Below the pieces are notes generated by a model. It was given only the letters and a program-made list of their open reading frames with translations, made no database searches and had not been told where the DNA came from. Of a stretch of DNA of 64,000 bases, positions 26,329-36,153 are shown one piece after another (position 1 is the first letter of the stretch; each line of letters begins with the position of its first letter). This DNA comes from Sphingomonas sp. PsM26 (GTDB lineage Bacteria; Pseudomonadota; Alphaproteobacteria; Sphingomonadales; Sphingomonadaceae), in NCBI GenBank assembly GCA_030433805.1, contig JARUXA010000014.1, positions 1-64,000 on the forward strand, read 5' to 3'. The position numbers and the translations under genes are program-made.

Positions 26329-27792
26329 CTACGGTGCTGCGTAAGCATCGAGGAACGGCTGAAGCCAGGGGCGATAGGGCTCGGCGACGCCTAGACCGTC
26401 CCGGTTGATCGGGCGGCGGACCTGTAGTGCGCTTGCCGTGGCGACGCGACGCGGGTTGAGATGTGGCGCGTAGACTGCGGCCTCCTCTTCCAGTCCGCAA
26501 TGCGCGAGCAGCCGTGCGGTCCATAGCGCGGGGTCCTCGACCAGTTCTTCATACGGCACGACAAGCAGCCGGTCCCCAAGCATCTGTTTCCAGAACGCCA
26601 TCAGCGCGTCTTCCAGCTGAAAATGGAAAGCGATGTCAGCAAGATCAAAGCTCCAGCCGACACCGTGTATGAAGAATGTCCGGAAGCACGACCATGCGTT
26701 GTCCAGTGGCGCGCGCCGCATCCAGATCAACGGTGCGTCGGGCAACGCGGTCGCGATCACGCCCATGAAACGACTGGCATCGATCGTCTTGTCGATGATG
26801 CGCCCCTCCGCCCCAAAACGCTCCCAAAGGAGGTGGAGGTAGAGTTCGCCCAGCGCATCCACCCTCCCGCCGTGCGCCATATGCTGATCGATCGCGGATC
26901 CGGATACGCCCCCTGCCGCCACGGCAACGTGCTGGATCAGGTTGAGTTCGCCCCCATCCTGCACCGCACTGTGACTGGCGAGGATCTGCTCGACCAGCGT
27001 CGTGCCTGATCTGGGCAGACCGGTGACGAAGATCGGGCGGCTGGTATCGATCGTCTGGTCGGCCCGAGCGCGATCGAAGAACGCGCGATCATACCCCTCC
27101 ATTGCCGCGGCGGCGTTGGCCTGATCAGCCTTGCGACCGTATGGCGTCTCTGCCTTGAGCAGCGCCGCACCACGCGCAAAGGCGGCGAATGCTTTGTCCG
27201 GCTGCCCGCGGTCGGCATGAAGCTTGCCAAGGGCATAACAATAGCGTGCCAGATCGCCCGGCGCATGCCGTTCCGCGGCGGCAGCTTCCGCAAGCAACTG
27301 ATCCCCGACCGGGTCATCCGCAAGGTTGACCGCGGCCGCCAGCGTCAGCCAGGCAGGGCCCCACCCGGGGCGATGCGCGAGCGCTTCCTGAAGATGACGG
27401 CGCGCATCGTCCACGCGCCCCAGCGTCATCGCGGTGTTGCCCAGCACATAGGCGTGCCCCGCCGCATCGGGCACCGTCTTGGGCAACCCTGAAAGCAGAA
27501 CATGCGCTTCCTCAATCCGTTGGGCCTGGGTCAGCAGCACGACCTTGGAATAGATCGCGACGGGATCGTTACCACTGGACGCGATGAACGCATCGACCGC
27601 GCGCAGCGCCAGCGAGAGATCGCCACTGGCTTGCATCAACTGCGAGATCGCGCGCCATTGCTGCCCAAGCGGCGCGCGCTGATCAAGCATAACGGTAACA
27701 AGGCGGCGGGTTTCGCCCCGGTCGCGCGCGGCCAGAGCGGCCTTCAATTGCGCCCGCAGGAGCGGCAGCGCACTGGTGTTGGTCACGGCCAT
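26329..27792 (-). CDS. sulfotransferase-domain protein with N-terminal TPR-like repeats
   Basis: 487 residues. The N-terminal 240 residues are helical with TPR-like periodicity (for example ALGKLHADRGQPDKAFAAFARG). The C-terminal half is a sulfotransferase: the PAPS 5'-phosphate loop is GLPRSGTT (residues 258-265). A catalytic base is harder to place. It would move sulfate from PAPS to an unknown acceptor. TPR-sulfotransferases are frequent in sphingomonads and resemble protein-tyrosine sulfotransferases in outline. No sulfate-activation genes are nearby. Start MAVTNT at 27792. Confidence 0.85.
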   Translation of the reverse strand: MAVTNTSALPLLRAQLKAALAARDRGETRRLVTVMLDQRAPLGQQWRAISQLMQASGDLSLALRAVDAFIASSGNDPVAIYSKVVLLTQAQRIEEAHVLLSGLPKTVPDAAGHAYVLGNTAMTLGRVDDARRHLQEALAHRPGWGPAWLTLAAAVNLADDPVGDQLLAEAAAAERHAPGDLARYCYALGKLHADRGQPDKAFAAFARGAALLKAETPYGRKADQANAAAAMEGYDRAFFDRARADQTIDTSRPIFVTGLPRSGTTLVEQILASHSAVQDGGELNLIQHVAVAAGGVSGSAIDQHMAHGGRVDALGELYLHLLWERFGAEGRIIDKTIDASRFMGVIATALPDAPLIWMRRAPLDNAWSCFRTFFIHGVGWSFDLADIAFHFQLEDALMAFWKQMLGDRLLVVPYEELVEDPALWTARLLAHCGLEEEAAVYAPHLNPRRVATASALQVRRPINRDGLGVAEPYRPWLQPFLDAYAAP

Positions 27793-27900
27793 CGGACTGG
27801 TGCGAACCCCTTGTGAGGGCGTTCGCCCGGTATCCCCCTCCCCATATGCCGCGAGCGTGTCCCGCGTACAACAGCAAGCTCAATTAACGCTTTGACCGGG

Positions 27901-27929
27901 TTGACAATATTGCTGCCCCGCAACATTCC
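27901..27929 (+). promoter_or_regulatory. possible promoter of the PEP-CTERM protease
   Basis: TTGACA (27901-27906) is a consensus -35; the element 17 nt on (CATTCC) is a poor -10. A repeated TTGAC (also 27892) and several TTAAC/TTAAT strings make this short region AT-rich. Confidence 0.3.
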
Positions 27930-27998
27930 TTTAATTAACGGGACGTTAACCAGTTGTTTGAGTCGATGAACGGCGTCACCGGGTAACGAGGGGAGCTT

Positions 27999-29219
27999 AT
28001 GCGTATCAAGAGTTTCATGTGCTGTGGTGCCGCCGCGATCGCGATGATGGCGGCGCCCGTGATGGCCACGACGATCAACCTGATCGATCTTGGTGGCGTC
28101 AAAGGTTCGCAGGCAGAGCGCGGGTTTAACATCGCTGCATCCTATTGGGGATCGATGTTCACCAATAACGCGGTGATCAACCTGGGCGTATCCTTTGCGC
28201 CGCTCGCAACCGGCATCATCGGGTCGACCGGCAGCACGCGCGTCGATTATTCGACCGCGAACTGGGAAAAGCAGCTTAACCTGACCAAGAGCGGTTCGTT
28301 CATCGATCAGAACATCGTCCTCCCCACGCTGAACGCGGATGGCGGTGCGAGCTTCATTACCAACGGGACGACCACGACCCCTGCGAGCGGCACCAGCCCC
28401 GCGGTGACCAATGACGACACCAGCAAGCTGGCGTACAATCCAGGGGCCACGGCAAGCAGCCAGAACCTGTATCTCAACTCCGCGGTCGTCAAAGCAATCG
28501 GCGGCAATACGGGTATCTCGCCAACGACGCGCGATGGCAACGTGACGTTCAGCAGCAACTTCAACTTCGATTTCGACCCGACCGACGGGATCAGTGACAA
28601 CACGTTCGATTTCATCGGTGTTGCCATCCACGAAATCGGCCATGCCCTAGGATTCGTCTCAGGGGTTGATTTCCTCGACGTCTATGGCGTCGGCAAGGGT
28701 CCGGCCGCCGGTGCGCTGGGGTACAGCCTCAACGACACGTCGATCTACAGCGCACTCGACATGTTCCGCTACAGCAAGGATCCGACCAATCTCGTCCTCG
28801 GCAAGGACACGGTGCTCGACCTTTCCGTTGGTGGTCAGAAGTATTTCTCGATCGATGGCGGAAAGACTGCCTTGTTCGACAACACCTTCTCGACCGGTCG
28901 CTACAATGGCGATGGTCAGCAGGCGTCGCACTGGAAGGATACGCCGGGTTGCGCCATCGGCAACGGGATCATGGATCCGACCTTCTGCTATGAGCAGACC
29001 GGCTATGTCACCGGGCTCGACCTCGCGGCGTATGACGCAATGGGCTGGAACCTCAGCACCGATGCGCTGACCTACAAGACCACGTCGACCGCGCAGATCT
29101 ACAGCCAGTTCGCCGCCTCGGTTCCCGAGCCGACGACCTGGGGCATGATGCTGCTCGGCTTCGCCTTCGTCGGTGCGACGATGCGCCGCCGGTCCACGAA
29201 GGTCAGCTACGCCGCCTGA
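27999..29219 (+). CDS. NF038122-type metalloprotease with PEP-CTERM anchor
   Basis: 406-residue secreted protein: signal peptide (cleavage near VMA, residue 23), an acidic Gly/Asn/Thr-rich body, zinc motif HEIGHALGF (residues 211-219, metzincin-like), and a C-terminal sorting signal VPEPTTWGMMLLGF (from residue 375) followed by a membrane segment and RRR. PEP-CTERM proteins are processed by an exosortase/archaeosortase-like enzyme; none is encoded in this window. Two Cys near PGCAIGNGIMDPTFC may pair. ATG follows GAGGGGAG. A good hairpin follows the gene. Confidence 0.88.
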   Translation: MRIKSFMCCGAAAIAMMAAPVMATTINLIDLGGVKGSQAERGFNIAASYWGSMFTNNAVINLGVSFAPLATGIIGSTGSTRVDYSTANWEKQLNLTKSGSFIDQNIVLPTLNADGGASFITNGTTTTPASGTSPAVTNDDTSKLAYNPGATASSQNLYLNSAVVKAIGGNTGISPTTRDGNVTFSSNFNFDFDPTDGISDNTFDFIGVAIHEIGHALGFVSGVDFLDVYGVGKGPAAGALGYSLNDTSIYSALDMFRYSKDPTNLVLGKDTVLDLSVGGQKYFSIDGGKTALFDNTFSTGRYNGDGQQASHWKDTPGCAIGNGIMDPTFCYEQTGYVTGLDLAAYDAMGWNLSTDALTYKTTSTAQIYSQFAASVPEPTTWGMMLLGFAFVGATMRRRSTKVSYAA

Positions 29220-29243
29220 GCGGATCAGCTGGCACAAACGCAC

Positions 29244-29269
29244 GGCCGCCGATCAATCGATCGGCGGCC
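29244..29269 (+). terminator. terminator after the PEP-CTERM protease
   Basis: GGCCGCCGATC, AATC loop, GATCGGCGGCC: perfect 11-bp stem followed by ATTCTTG. May serve both convergent genes. Confidence 0.65.
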
Positions 29270-29303
29270 ATTCTTGTGCGCCCCCGCCTTCGTCGCACTT
29301 AAT

Positions 29304-30134
29304 TCATGAGGCAGACAAAGAGCCCATCACCTCCGTGATCCGTGCGCGCAGATCGGGTTCGCGCGTAATCTCCAACATCGCACTCAAACTCTTGCGCGCG
29401 CCCGGAATATCGCCGTCGACCAATTGCAGGCGCGCCTGTTCCCACCACGCGTGCGGGTAACCGGGGGCGATGATCGTCATCCGTTCGAACAGCGTCAGTG
29501 CGCGCCGCCCGTCCCCGGCACGCTCAGCCCGCGTCGCCTGATTAAGCAACAGGCGGACCAGCACCGCGCGGTTGGGCATCGCGGCGACATGGCGCACGGG
29601 CGTCCCCTGCCCCCCCTCACCCGCCGGCAACCCCGTCTTCAACAGCGCGAGAAGTTGCTCCTGGCTCACGCGTTCCCCGCCACGGAACGGATCGATCATT
29701 ACCGGGACCGTCTCGTCACCGATCAGGACGAGGACATGTCCGGGCACATCGAGCGCATTGGCGATCCACCCCATCCGCCGCGCCGCCGCGACATACAGGA
29801 TCGACAGGCTGACCGGCAGGCCCCGCCGACGATCGACCACGCGCACCACGTCGGCGTTGGCGGGATCATCATAGGTTTCGCGGTCGCCAATGAAGTCGAA
29901 TGCACCGCCGATGACCTGCGCGAGCAGTTCGGCCTGTTCCTCGGCGTCGGGATCGGCGGCGGATGCGGTGGCCGAGGCTTCGTCGAGGGCTTCGGCAATC
30001 GCCTCGAACAGATCGAGATAGGGTTCGCCGTCCATGCCGGGGTGGTCGAGCAGCGCGAGCACCAGCGCGGCTTCGTCCAGAATGATCTCGTCGTCATCGA
30101 CGAGACCCAAATGCATCAGGTCATCTTCATCCAT
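29304..30134 (-). CDS. SirB1-family protein (transglutaminase-like plus TPR)
   Basis: 276 residues: an acidic N-terminus, a transglutaminase-like core (RRGLPVSLSILYVAAARRMG, DVPGHVLVLIG, MIDPFRGG) and a C-terminal TPR-like part. The papain-like core is present in family members, but I see no catalytic Cys in the usual place, so it may be non-enzymatic. Members often flank unrelated genes and their role is unknown. ATG 30134 was chosen because the preceding residues look non-coding. Confidence 0.85.
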   Translation of the reverse strand: MDEDDLMHLGLVDDDEIILDEAALVLALLDHPGMDGEPYLDLFEAIAEALDEASATASAADPDAEEQAELLAQVIGGAFDFIGDRETYDDPANADVVRVVDRRRGLPVSLSILYVAAARRMGWIANALDVPGHVLVLIGDETVPVMIDPFRGGERVSQEQLLALLKTGLPAGEGGQGTPVRHVAAMPNRAVLVRLLLNQATRAERAGDGRRALTLFERMTIIAPGYPHAWWEQARLQLVDGDIPGARKSLSAMLEITREPDLRARITEVMGSLSAS

Positions 30135-30204
30135 GCCCCCCACATGGGTGCAGGATCCTGATCTGCAACGCATTCCCCATGGAAAGATCCAGCGACACAC
30201 TAAT

Positions 30205-30223
30205 GCGATTGATAATCGTTCGC
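30205..30223. promoter_or_regulatory. Fur box upstream of TonB receptor
   Basis: GCGATTGATAATCGTTCGC agrees with the 19-base Fur consensus (GATAATGATAATCATTATC) at 13 positions and is largely palindromic. It ends 38 bases before the receptor ATG, where iron-loaded Fur would block transcription. Confidence 0.75.
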
Positions 30224-30261
30224 ATCTGAGCCATAGGCTGCCGCACAGTCGCTAAGGACCC

Positions 30262-32430
30262 ATGATGAACCGTACGCTCGTTTCCGCCCTGATGTTAAGT
30301 TCGATCGCCTACGCAATGCCAGCGTTCGCCGAGACCGAGGAAGAGCAGGAAGCGCAATCGATCGTCGTAACCGGCGCACGCCCCCGCAGCGAAGCTTCGG
30401 CGGGAACCAAGGGATCGACTCCGCTCGCAGAAACGCCCCAGTCGATCAGCGTGATCAGTGCGTCGGATATCGCGGATCTGGGCTTGGCCAACCTCAACCA
30501 GGCGTTGCGCTTCGTGGCAGGGGTCACGACCGAACAGCGCGGATCGAGCGCCGAAGTCTATGACCAGTTCAAGCTGCGAGGTTTCGATGCGCCGCAATTC
30601 CTCGACGGTCTGAAACTGATCGGCGGCGCCAGCTACCTCACTCCGCAGATCGACGTCTCGCGGATCGACCGGATCGAAGTGATCAAGGGGCCGGCGTCGG
30701 TCCTCTACGGTCAGTCGGGCCCGGGCGGGCTCGTCGCGCTATCGAGCAAGCTGCCGCTCGACCAGGCGTTCTACGGCGCAGCCTCGGGGACGTACGGCAC
30801 ATACGATCTGTACCGCGTTGATGGCGATGTCGGCGGCAAGATTGGCGATTCGGTACTGTGGCGGGTCAATGGCAGCGTCAACGGCGCGCATACGCAGCAG
30901 ACCTTCAGCGCGCGCGAGCGCCAGACGGTCTCGGGCGCGCTGACCTTCAACCTCGATCATGCGACCAAGCTGACGCTGCTCGGCGCCTATTCGAACGATC
31001 CGCAGAACGGCAGCTACGGCGTCTTCCCGGCGTCGGGCACCTTCCTCCCCAACCCCAACGGCAAGCTGTCGACCTCGACCGACTTCGGCGAGCCCGGCAA
31101 TTACTTCAAGCGCGAACAGGTCGCCGCGACCTATATCCTGACACACGACATCAACCCCGACTGGAACATCCGCGCCTCGGGCCGCTACCAGCACGGCACC
31201 TCGCGGCTCGGCATCGTCTACGCCTCGGGATCGCTGGTCGATGCCGCCGCCAACCCCAATGCGACGCTCTACAACCGCGCCTCTTACGCGACACGCGAGC
31301 GCAGCGATTCATGGGTATTCGACAATCAGGTCCATGGCCGCTTCGCCACCGGGGCAGTGAAGCACGACGTGCTGTTCGGGGCGGATTACCAGACCGGCAA
31401 TGCGCGCTCGATCAACGCCTTCGGCTCGGCGACCCCGCTCAACGGCTATGCCCCCGTCTATGGCACGATGGCCGTGCCGCAGAGTCCGCAAGGCGTGCCC
31501 GACAATTTCGGCGTCAACGATAACAAGCCGCGCTCGAACCAGGCGGGCGTCTATGCGCAGGACCAGCTCTCACTCGGCGCGTTGCGCGTGCTGCTCAGCG
31601 GGCGGCAGGACTGGGCCTCGGTCCGAACCGGCCCCGGTACCGCATCGCAGGATTCGCAGAAGTTCACCTATCGCGCCGGCGCGCTCTACACGCTGCCGTT
31701 CGGCCTTGCGCCCTATGTCAGCTACTCGACATCGTTCGAGCCCAACGGCACGCTGACGCAACCCGGCGGCGTGATCACCGTCGCCAAACCGTCCGAGGGC
31801 AAGCAGCTCGAGGTGGGCGCGAAATATACCGTGCCAGGCACGCAGATCCTCGTCACCGGCGCCTGGTTCCAGATCGACCAGACCAACCTGATCACCACCA
31901 ACCCGCTGACCAACGTTTCGACGCAGAGCGGCCGCGTCCGCTCGAGCGGGGTCGAAGTCGAGGCGAGCGCACCGCTGCCCTACGGCTTCAACGCCAAGCT
32001 CGCCTATAGTCGTCAGAAGCTGCGCACCACCGCCGACGCCAACCCGGCCAATATCGGCGCGGGGATTCTCGGCGTCGGTCGTGGCGGCGTGTCGGCCAAT
32101 CTAGAATGGGCGCCGCGCGACGGCAAATGGCAGGGCTTCGCGATCGGCGGCGCGGTGCGCCGTGTCGACAGCATCTATGCCGGCACGCTGTTCGACTCGT
32201 CGTTCACGCCAGTTGCGACGCGCCAGAGCACGCCGGGGTTCACGCTGGTCGATGCGCTGGTACGCTTCGATCTCGGCACCATCTCGCCCCGCTTCCAGGG
32301 CGTCTCGCTCGGGGTGAATGCGGCGAACATCCTGGACAAGAAGTACGTGACGACCTGCTATCTCGATTACGCCTGGTGCTGGTACGGCAACCGCCGCACG
32401 GTTCAGGGCACGATCGCGTATCGCTTCTGA
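30262..32430 (+). CDS. TonB-dependent siderophore receptor
   Basis: 722-residue outer-membrane receptor of the FhuA/FhuE ferric-siderophore group. Signal peptide to about residue 24, TonB box near IVVTGARP, plug domain with QSISVISASDI and the siderophore-receptor VLYGQSGPGG block, then a 22-strand barrel ending in YRF; a Cys pair sits in TTCYLDYAWCWYG before the last strand. The ligand cannot be predicted. ATG 30262 or 30265: AAGGA spacing favours the second. A Fur box lies just upstream. No siderophore genes are adjacent. Confidence 0.93.
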   Translation: MMNRTLVSALMLSSIAYAMPAFAETEEEQEAQSIVVTGARPRSEASAGTKGSTPLAETPQSISVISASDIADLGLANLNQALRFVAGVTTEQRGSSAEVYDQFKLRGFDAPQFLDGLKLIGGASYLTPQIDVSRIDRIEVIKGPASVLYGQSGPGGLVALSSKLPLDQAFYGAASGTYGTYDLYRVDGDVGGKIGDSVLWRVNGSVNGAHTQQTFSARERQTVSGALTFNLDHATKLTLLGAYSNDPQNGSYGVFPASGTFLPNPNGKLSTSTDFGEPGNYFKREQVAATYILTHDINPDWNIRASGRYQHGTSRLGIVYASGSLVDAAANPNATLYNRASYATRERSDSWVFDNQVHGRFATGAVKHDVLFGADYQTGNARSINAFGSATPLNGYAPVYGTMAVPQSPQGVPDNFGVNDNKPRSNQAGVYAQDQLSLGALRVLLSGRQDWASVRTGPGTASQDSQKFTYRAGALYTLPFGLAPYVSYSTSFEPNGTLTQPGGVITVAKPSEGKQLEVGAKYTVPGTQILVTGAWFQIDQTNLITTNPLTNVSTQSGRVRSSGVEVEASAPLPYGFNAKLAYSRQKLRTTADANPANIGAGILGVGRGGVSANLEWAPRDGKWQGFAIGGAVRRVDSIYAGTLFDSSFTPVATRQSTPGFTLVDALVRFDLGTISPRFQGVSLGVNAANILDKKYVTTCYLDYAWCWYGNRRTVQGTIAYRF

Positions 32431-32436
32431 TGCGGC

Positions 32437-32463
32437 GGGCCGGGACTATCGTGGTCCCGGCCC
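32437..32463. terminator. bidirectional terminator hairpin
   Basis: GGGCCGGGAC and GTCCCGGCCC form a perfect 10-bp stem with a 7-nt loop between the convergent receptor and oxoprolinase genes. No clear T run. Confidence 0.6.
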
Positions 32464-32480
32464 TGCCCAACCGAACCGGT

Positions 32481-35400
32481 CTAGCCGTCGGTTCGGCCGT
32501 AGCCGCCACCGCCCGGTGTCTCGATGACGAAGACATCGCCCGCCTCCAGCTCCGCAGTGGCGGCTGAGGGTAGCTGCTCCACGCTGCCGTCGTTCCGCTC
32601 GATGCTGTTGCGCCCCGGTGTGCCGTCCCCGCCCCCGGCCAATCCGAACGGCGCGACGATGCGGCGATTGGACAGGATCGTCGCGGTCATCGGTGCGCGG
32701 AAACGAAGCCGGCGGATCGTCCCATCTCCGCCGGGGAACGCCCCTTCTCCGCCAGATCCCGCCCGGATCGCAAACCGTTCGACCAGCACCGGGAAGCGGT
32801 GTTCGAGCACTTCGGGATCGGTCATCCGGCTGTTGGTCATGTTGGTCTGCACGCCGCTCGTCCCGGCAAAGTCCTTCCCCGCCCCCGAACCGCCCGCGAT
32901 CGTCTCGTAATATTGGCGGCTGCCGTCGCCGAAGGTGAAGTTGTTCATCGTCCCCTGCGCGCCCGCCATCGCGCCAAAGGCACCAAATAGTGCGTCGGTC
33001 ACGACCTGGCTCGTCTCGACGTTCCCCGCGACCACCGCGGCGGGCCACGCCGGGTTGAGCATCGATCCTTCGGGCAAGACGATCTCGAACGGCGCGAGGC
33101 ATCCGTCGTTGAGCGGGATCGGTTCGTCCACCAGCACGCGAACGACGTACAACAACGCGGCGCGTGCGATAGATGCGGGCGCGTTGAAATTGTCGTCGCG
33201 TTGCGGGCTCGTACCTGTGAAATCGACGACAGCACGCCGCGCGGCCTTGTCGATCGTCACCGTAACCGCAACTTCCGCGCCATTGTCCATCGCGTAGCGG
33301 AAACTGCCGCCCTCGATCCCGGCCAGCAGACGGCGGACCATCTCGTCCGCGTTAGCCTGGACGTGGCCCATATAGGCCAGCACCACATCGAGCCCGTGGT
33401 CCGCCACCGCCGCCGCCAACGCATCGGCGCCACGCGCGCAGGCCGCGATCTGTGCGCGGATATCGCCGATATTCTGGTCCGCATTACGAACCGGCCAATC
33501 CCCCGACGCGAGTAACGTGCGCAAAGCGGCTTCGCGCAATTGACCGCCGTCGACCAGCAGGAAGTCGTCGATCAACACGCCCTCCTGCTCGATCCGGCGG
33601 CTGTCGGCGGGCATCGATCCCGGCGTCGTCCCCCCGATGTCGGCCTGATGCCCGCGCGCGGCGACGAAGAACGCCGGCGTATCGCTATCCGCGAACACCG
33701 GCATGATGACGGTCACGTCGGGCAGATGCGTACCGCCGTGATACGGATCGTTGAGCGCATAGACGTCGCCCGGGCGCATCGTCCCGGCGCGGTTGGCGAT
33801 GATCGTCCGGATGCTCTCGCCCATCGACCCAAGATGGACCGGAATATGCGGCGCATTGGCGATCAGATTGCCCGTCGCGTCGAACAGCGCACAACTGAAA
33901 TCGAGCCGTTCCTTGATGTTCACCGACCAGGCGGTCTGCTGCAACGCGACCCCCATCTGCTCGGCGATGCTCATGAACAGATTGGCGAAGAGCTCGAGCC
34001 GCACCGGATCGACTGCGGTGCCTGCGGCGACCTGCCGCTCGCGCGGTGCTATGCGGTCGAGCATAAGGTTGGCGTGCTGGTCGATCGTGGCGCACCAGCC
34101 GGGGGCGACGAAGCTCGTGCCCGACGCGTCCACAATGATTGCGGGGCCATCGACCGACCAACGGACCGGCAGAGTCACCCGGTCGAACAGCTTCGCGGCG
34201 ACGTGTTCGCCATCAATATGCAACTGCACGTCTTGGCCTACCGGCACGCCGTCTCCCGCCTCGAACCGCACCGCCGCCGCACTCGAAGGCGCGATCGCCT
34301 CTACCTCGGCGGCATCGATGATAAGCGGCGTGGCCGGATCAACGAACCCGAACCGCGTGGTATGAGCGCGACCGAACCGTTCGCCCAGTGTAGCGAAAGG
34401 CGCCGCATCCAGCGTCAGCGTGGTGTCCGCACCGGCATAGCGGATGCGCAACCGCCGCTCGACCCGATCGACCGCAACGCCCTGTTCGCTCAGCGCGAGA
34501 CGGGCGTCATCGTCCAGCCGGTCGAGGATCGGAACGACCTCGCTTTCGCGGTCAACCGGCACCGCGACGGTGGCCTCGCGCACGACGCGATGCGCCGCCA
34601 TCCCCATGCCGAACGCGGACAATACGCCGGCGAGCGGATGGATCATCACCCGGTCGATCCCGAGGATATCCGCGATCGCGCAGGCATGTTGCCCCCCCGC
34701 CCCGCCAAAGCTCGCCAATGCATAGCGCGCCAGGTCGTGCCCGCGCGCGACCGAGATCGTGCGGATCGCGCTCGCCATCGCATCGTTGGCGATCGCGATG
34801 AACCCGGCCGCGAGTGCCTCCGGAGTGGACCCGACTTCCGCCGCCAGTTCGGCAAACAACGCCTTCACGCGGTCGAGGTCGATTGGCTGGTTGCCGGCCG
34901 GCCCGAACAGCGAAGGGAAATGCGAAGGCTGCAGTCGCCCGAGCAACAGGTTGCAATCCGTAATCGTCAGCGGACCCCCGCGACGGTAACAGGCCGGCCC
35001 GGGATCAGCTCCGGCGGACTCGGGGCCGACGCGCAGCCGCATTCCATCGAACCGGCAAATCGATCCGCCCCCCGCCGCGACCGTCTCGATCTGCAGCATC
35101 GGTGCGCGCACGCGCAGCCCGCCCACGATCGCCTCGCCGGTCCGCTCCAACGCACCCGCATGATGCGAAACGTCGGTCGACGTGCCCCCCATGTCGAACC
35201 CGATCACGCGGTCGATCCCGGCAAGCCGCGCGGTTTCCGCCATCCCGACGATCCCGCCCGCAGGCCCCGACAGGATTGCATCCTTGCCGCGGAACACGCT
35301 GGCATCGGCAAGCCCGCCGTTCGACTGCATGAACAGCAATTCGGTCTCGCCCAATGCCGCCGACACGCGCTGGACATAGCGGTCTAGAACGGGCGAGAGA

Positions 35401-36032
35401 TACGCGTCGACCACGCTCGTCTCGCCGCGACCGACCAGCTTGATCAGCGGCGTGACGTCATGGCTGATCGATACGTGCGGGAAACCGACCTGCCGCGCGA
35501 TCTCGGCGAGCCGATCTTCATGATCGGGATAGGCATAACCATGCATCAGCACGATCGCGACCGACCGGAGGCCCGCATCGAACGCGCCGGTCAGCGCATC
35601 GCGTGCCTGCCGTTCGTCGAGCGGGCATTCCACCGCGCCGTCGGCGGTAACACGCTCGTCGATCTCGATGACCGCAGTATAGGCCTGTTCCGGGAGCACG
35701 ATCCGCTTGGCGAAGATGTCGGGCCGCGCCTGATACCCGATCCGCAACGCATCTCCGAAACCCCGCGTGATCGCGAGCAGCGTAGGCTCGCCGGTACGTT
35801 CCAACAGCGCGTTGGTGGCGACCGTCGTGCCCATCCGCACGGAGACCACATCGGCCAGCGTCGCGCCTTCCGCGGCGACCATCCGCCGGATCCCCTCGAC
35901 CACCGCATCGGCATAGCGCGGATCATGCGACAGCAGCTTTGCCGTGCGCACCGCCCCGTCCGGCAAGCGCGCCACCACATCGGTAAAGGTGCCGCCGCGA
36001 TCGATCCAGAAGTGCCAGCCGGTCTGTGTCAT
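32481..36032 (-). CDS. 5-oxoprolinase-type hydantoinase A/B fusion
   Basis: 1183-residue ATP-dependent amidohydrolase. HyuA N-terminal part (WIDRGGTFTDVVARLPDG), HyuA ASKHA-type core (FDMGGTSTDVS), then HyuB (about residues 660-1170, with NDPYHGGTHLPDV and a Gly-rich C-terminus GGGYGRTDG). In eukaryote-like 5-oxoprolinases both halves are one chain and hydrolyse 5-oxo-L-proline to glutamate; hydantoinase activity is the alternative. The divergent DUF969-DUF979 genes favour 5-oxoproline. Start ATG 36032; the longer frame adds non-family residues. Confidence 0.9.
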   Translation of the reverse strand: MTQTGWHFWIDRGGTFTDVVARLPDGAVRTAKLLSHDPRYADAVVEGIRRMVAAEGATLADVVSVRMGTTVATNALLERTGEPTLLAITRGFGDALRIGYQARPDIFAKRIVLPEQAYTAVIEIDERVTADGAVECPLDERQARDALTGAFDAGLRSVAIVLMHGYAYPDHEDRLAEIARQVGFPHVSISHDVTPLIKLVGRGETSVVDAYLSPVLDRYVQRVSAALGETELLFMQSNGGLADASVFRGKDAILSGPAGGIVGMAETARLAGIDRVIGFDMGGTSTDVSHHAGALERTGEAIVGGLRVRAPMLQIETVAAGGGSICRFDGMRLRVGPESAGADPGPACYRRGGPLTITDCNLLLGRLQPSHFPSLFGPAGNQPIDLDRVKALFAELAAEVGSTPEALAAGFIAIANDAMASAIRTISVARGHDLARYALASFGGAGGQHACAIADILGIDRVMIHPLAGVLSAFGMGMAAHRVVREATVAVPVDRESEVVPILDRLDDDARLALSEQGVAVDRVERRLRIRYAGADTTLTLDAAPFATLGERFGRAHTTRFGFVDPATPLIIDAAEVEAIAPSSAAAVRFEAGDGVPVGQDVQLHIDGEHVAAKLFDRVTLPVRWSVDGPAIIVDASGTSFVAPGWCATIDQHANLMLDRIAPRERQVAAGTAVDPVRLELFANLFMSIAEQMGVALQQTAWSVNIKERLDFSCALFDATGNLIANAPHIPVHLGSMGESIRTIIANRAGTMRPGDVYALNDPYHGGTHLPDVTVIMPVFADSDTPAFFVAARGHQADIGGTTPGSMPADSRRIEQEGVLIDDFLLVDGGQLREAALRTLLASGDWPVRNADQNIGDIRAQIAACARGADALAAAVADHGLDVVLAYMGHVQANADEMVRRLLAGIEGGSFRYAMDNGAEVAVTVTIDKAARRAVVDFTGTSPQRDDNFNAPASIARAALLYVVRVLVDEPIPLNDGCLAPFEIVLPEGSMLNPAWPAAVVAGNVETSQVVTDALFGAFGAMAGAQGTMNNFTFGDGSRQYYETIAGGSGAGKDFAGTSGVQTNMTNSRMTDPEVLEHRFPVLVERFAIRAGSGGEGAFPGGDGTIRRLRFRAPMTATILSNRRIVAPFGLAGGGDGTPGRNSIERNDGSVEQLPSAATAELEAGDVFVIETPGGGGYGRTDG

Positions 36033-36153
36033 GCGCGTTCCTTGGCGAACATTCGTCGGTATTGCAAAGCGTCCGCCCCGCTTCCCCTGCGGCCGAAACG
36101 ACTCTAGGTTCACGCCAATGGGAACGAACACAGGCGCCGGGGCGTCGAACTAG

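Noticed and set aside
33540..35387. 615-codon plus-strand frame over the oxoprolinase
   Set aside because: Shadow of a clear family member; His/Arg/Asp-rich and without motifs.
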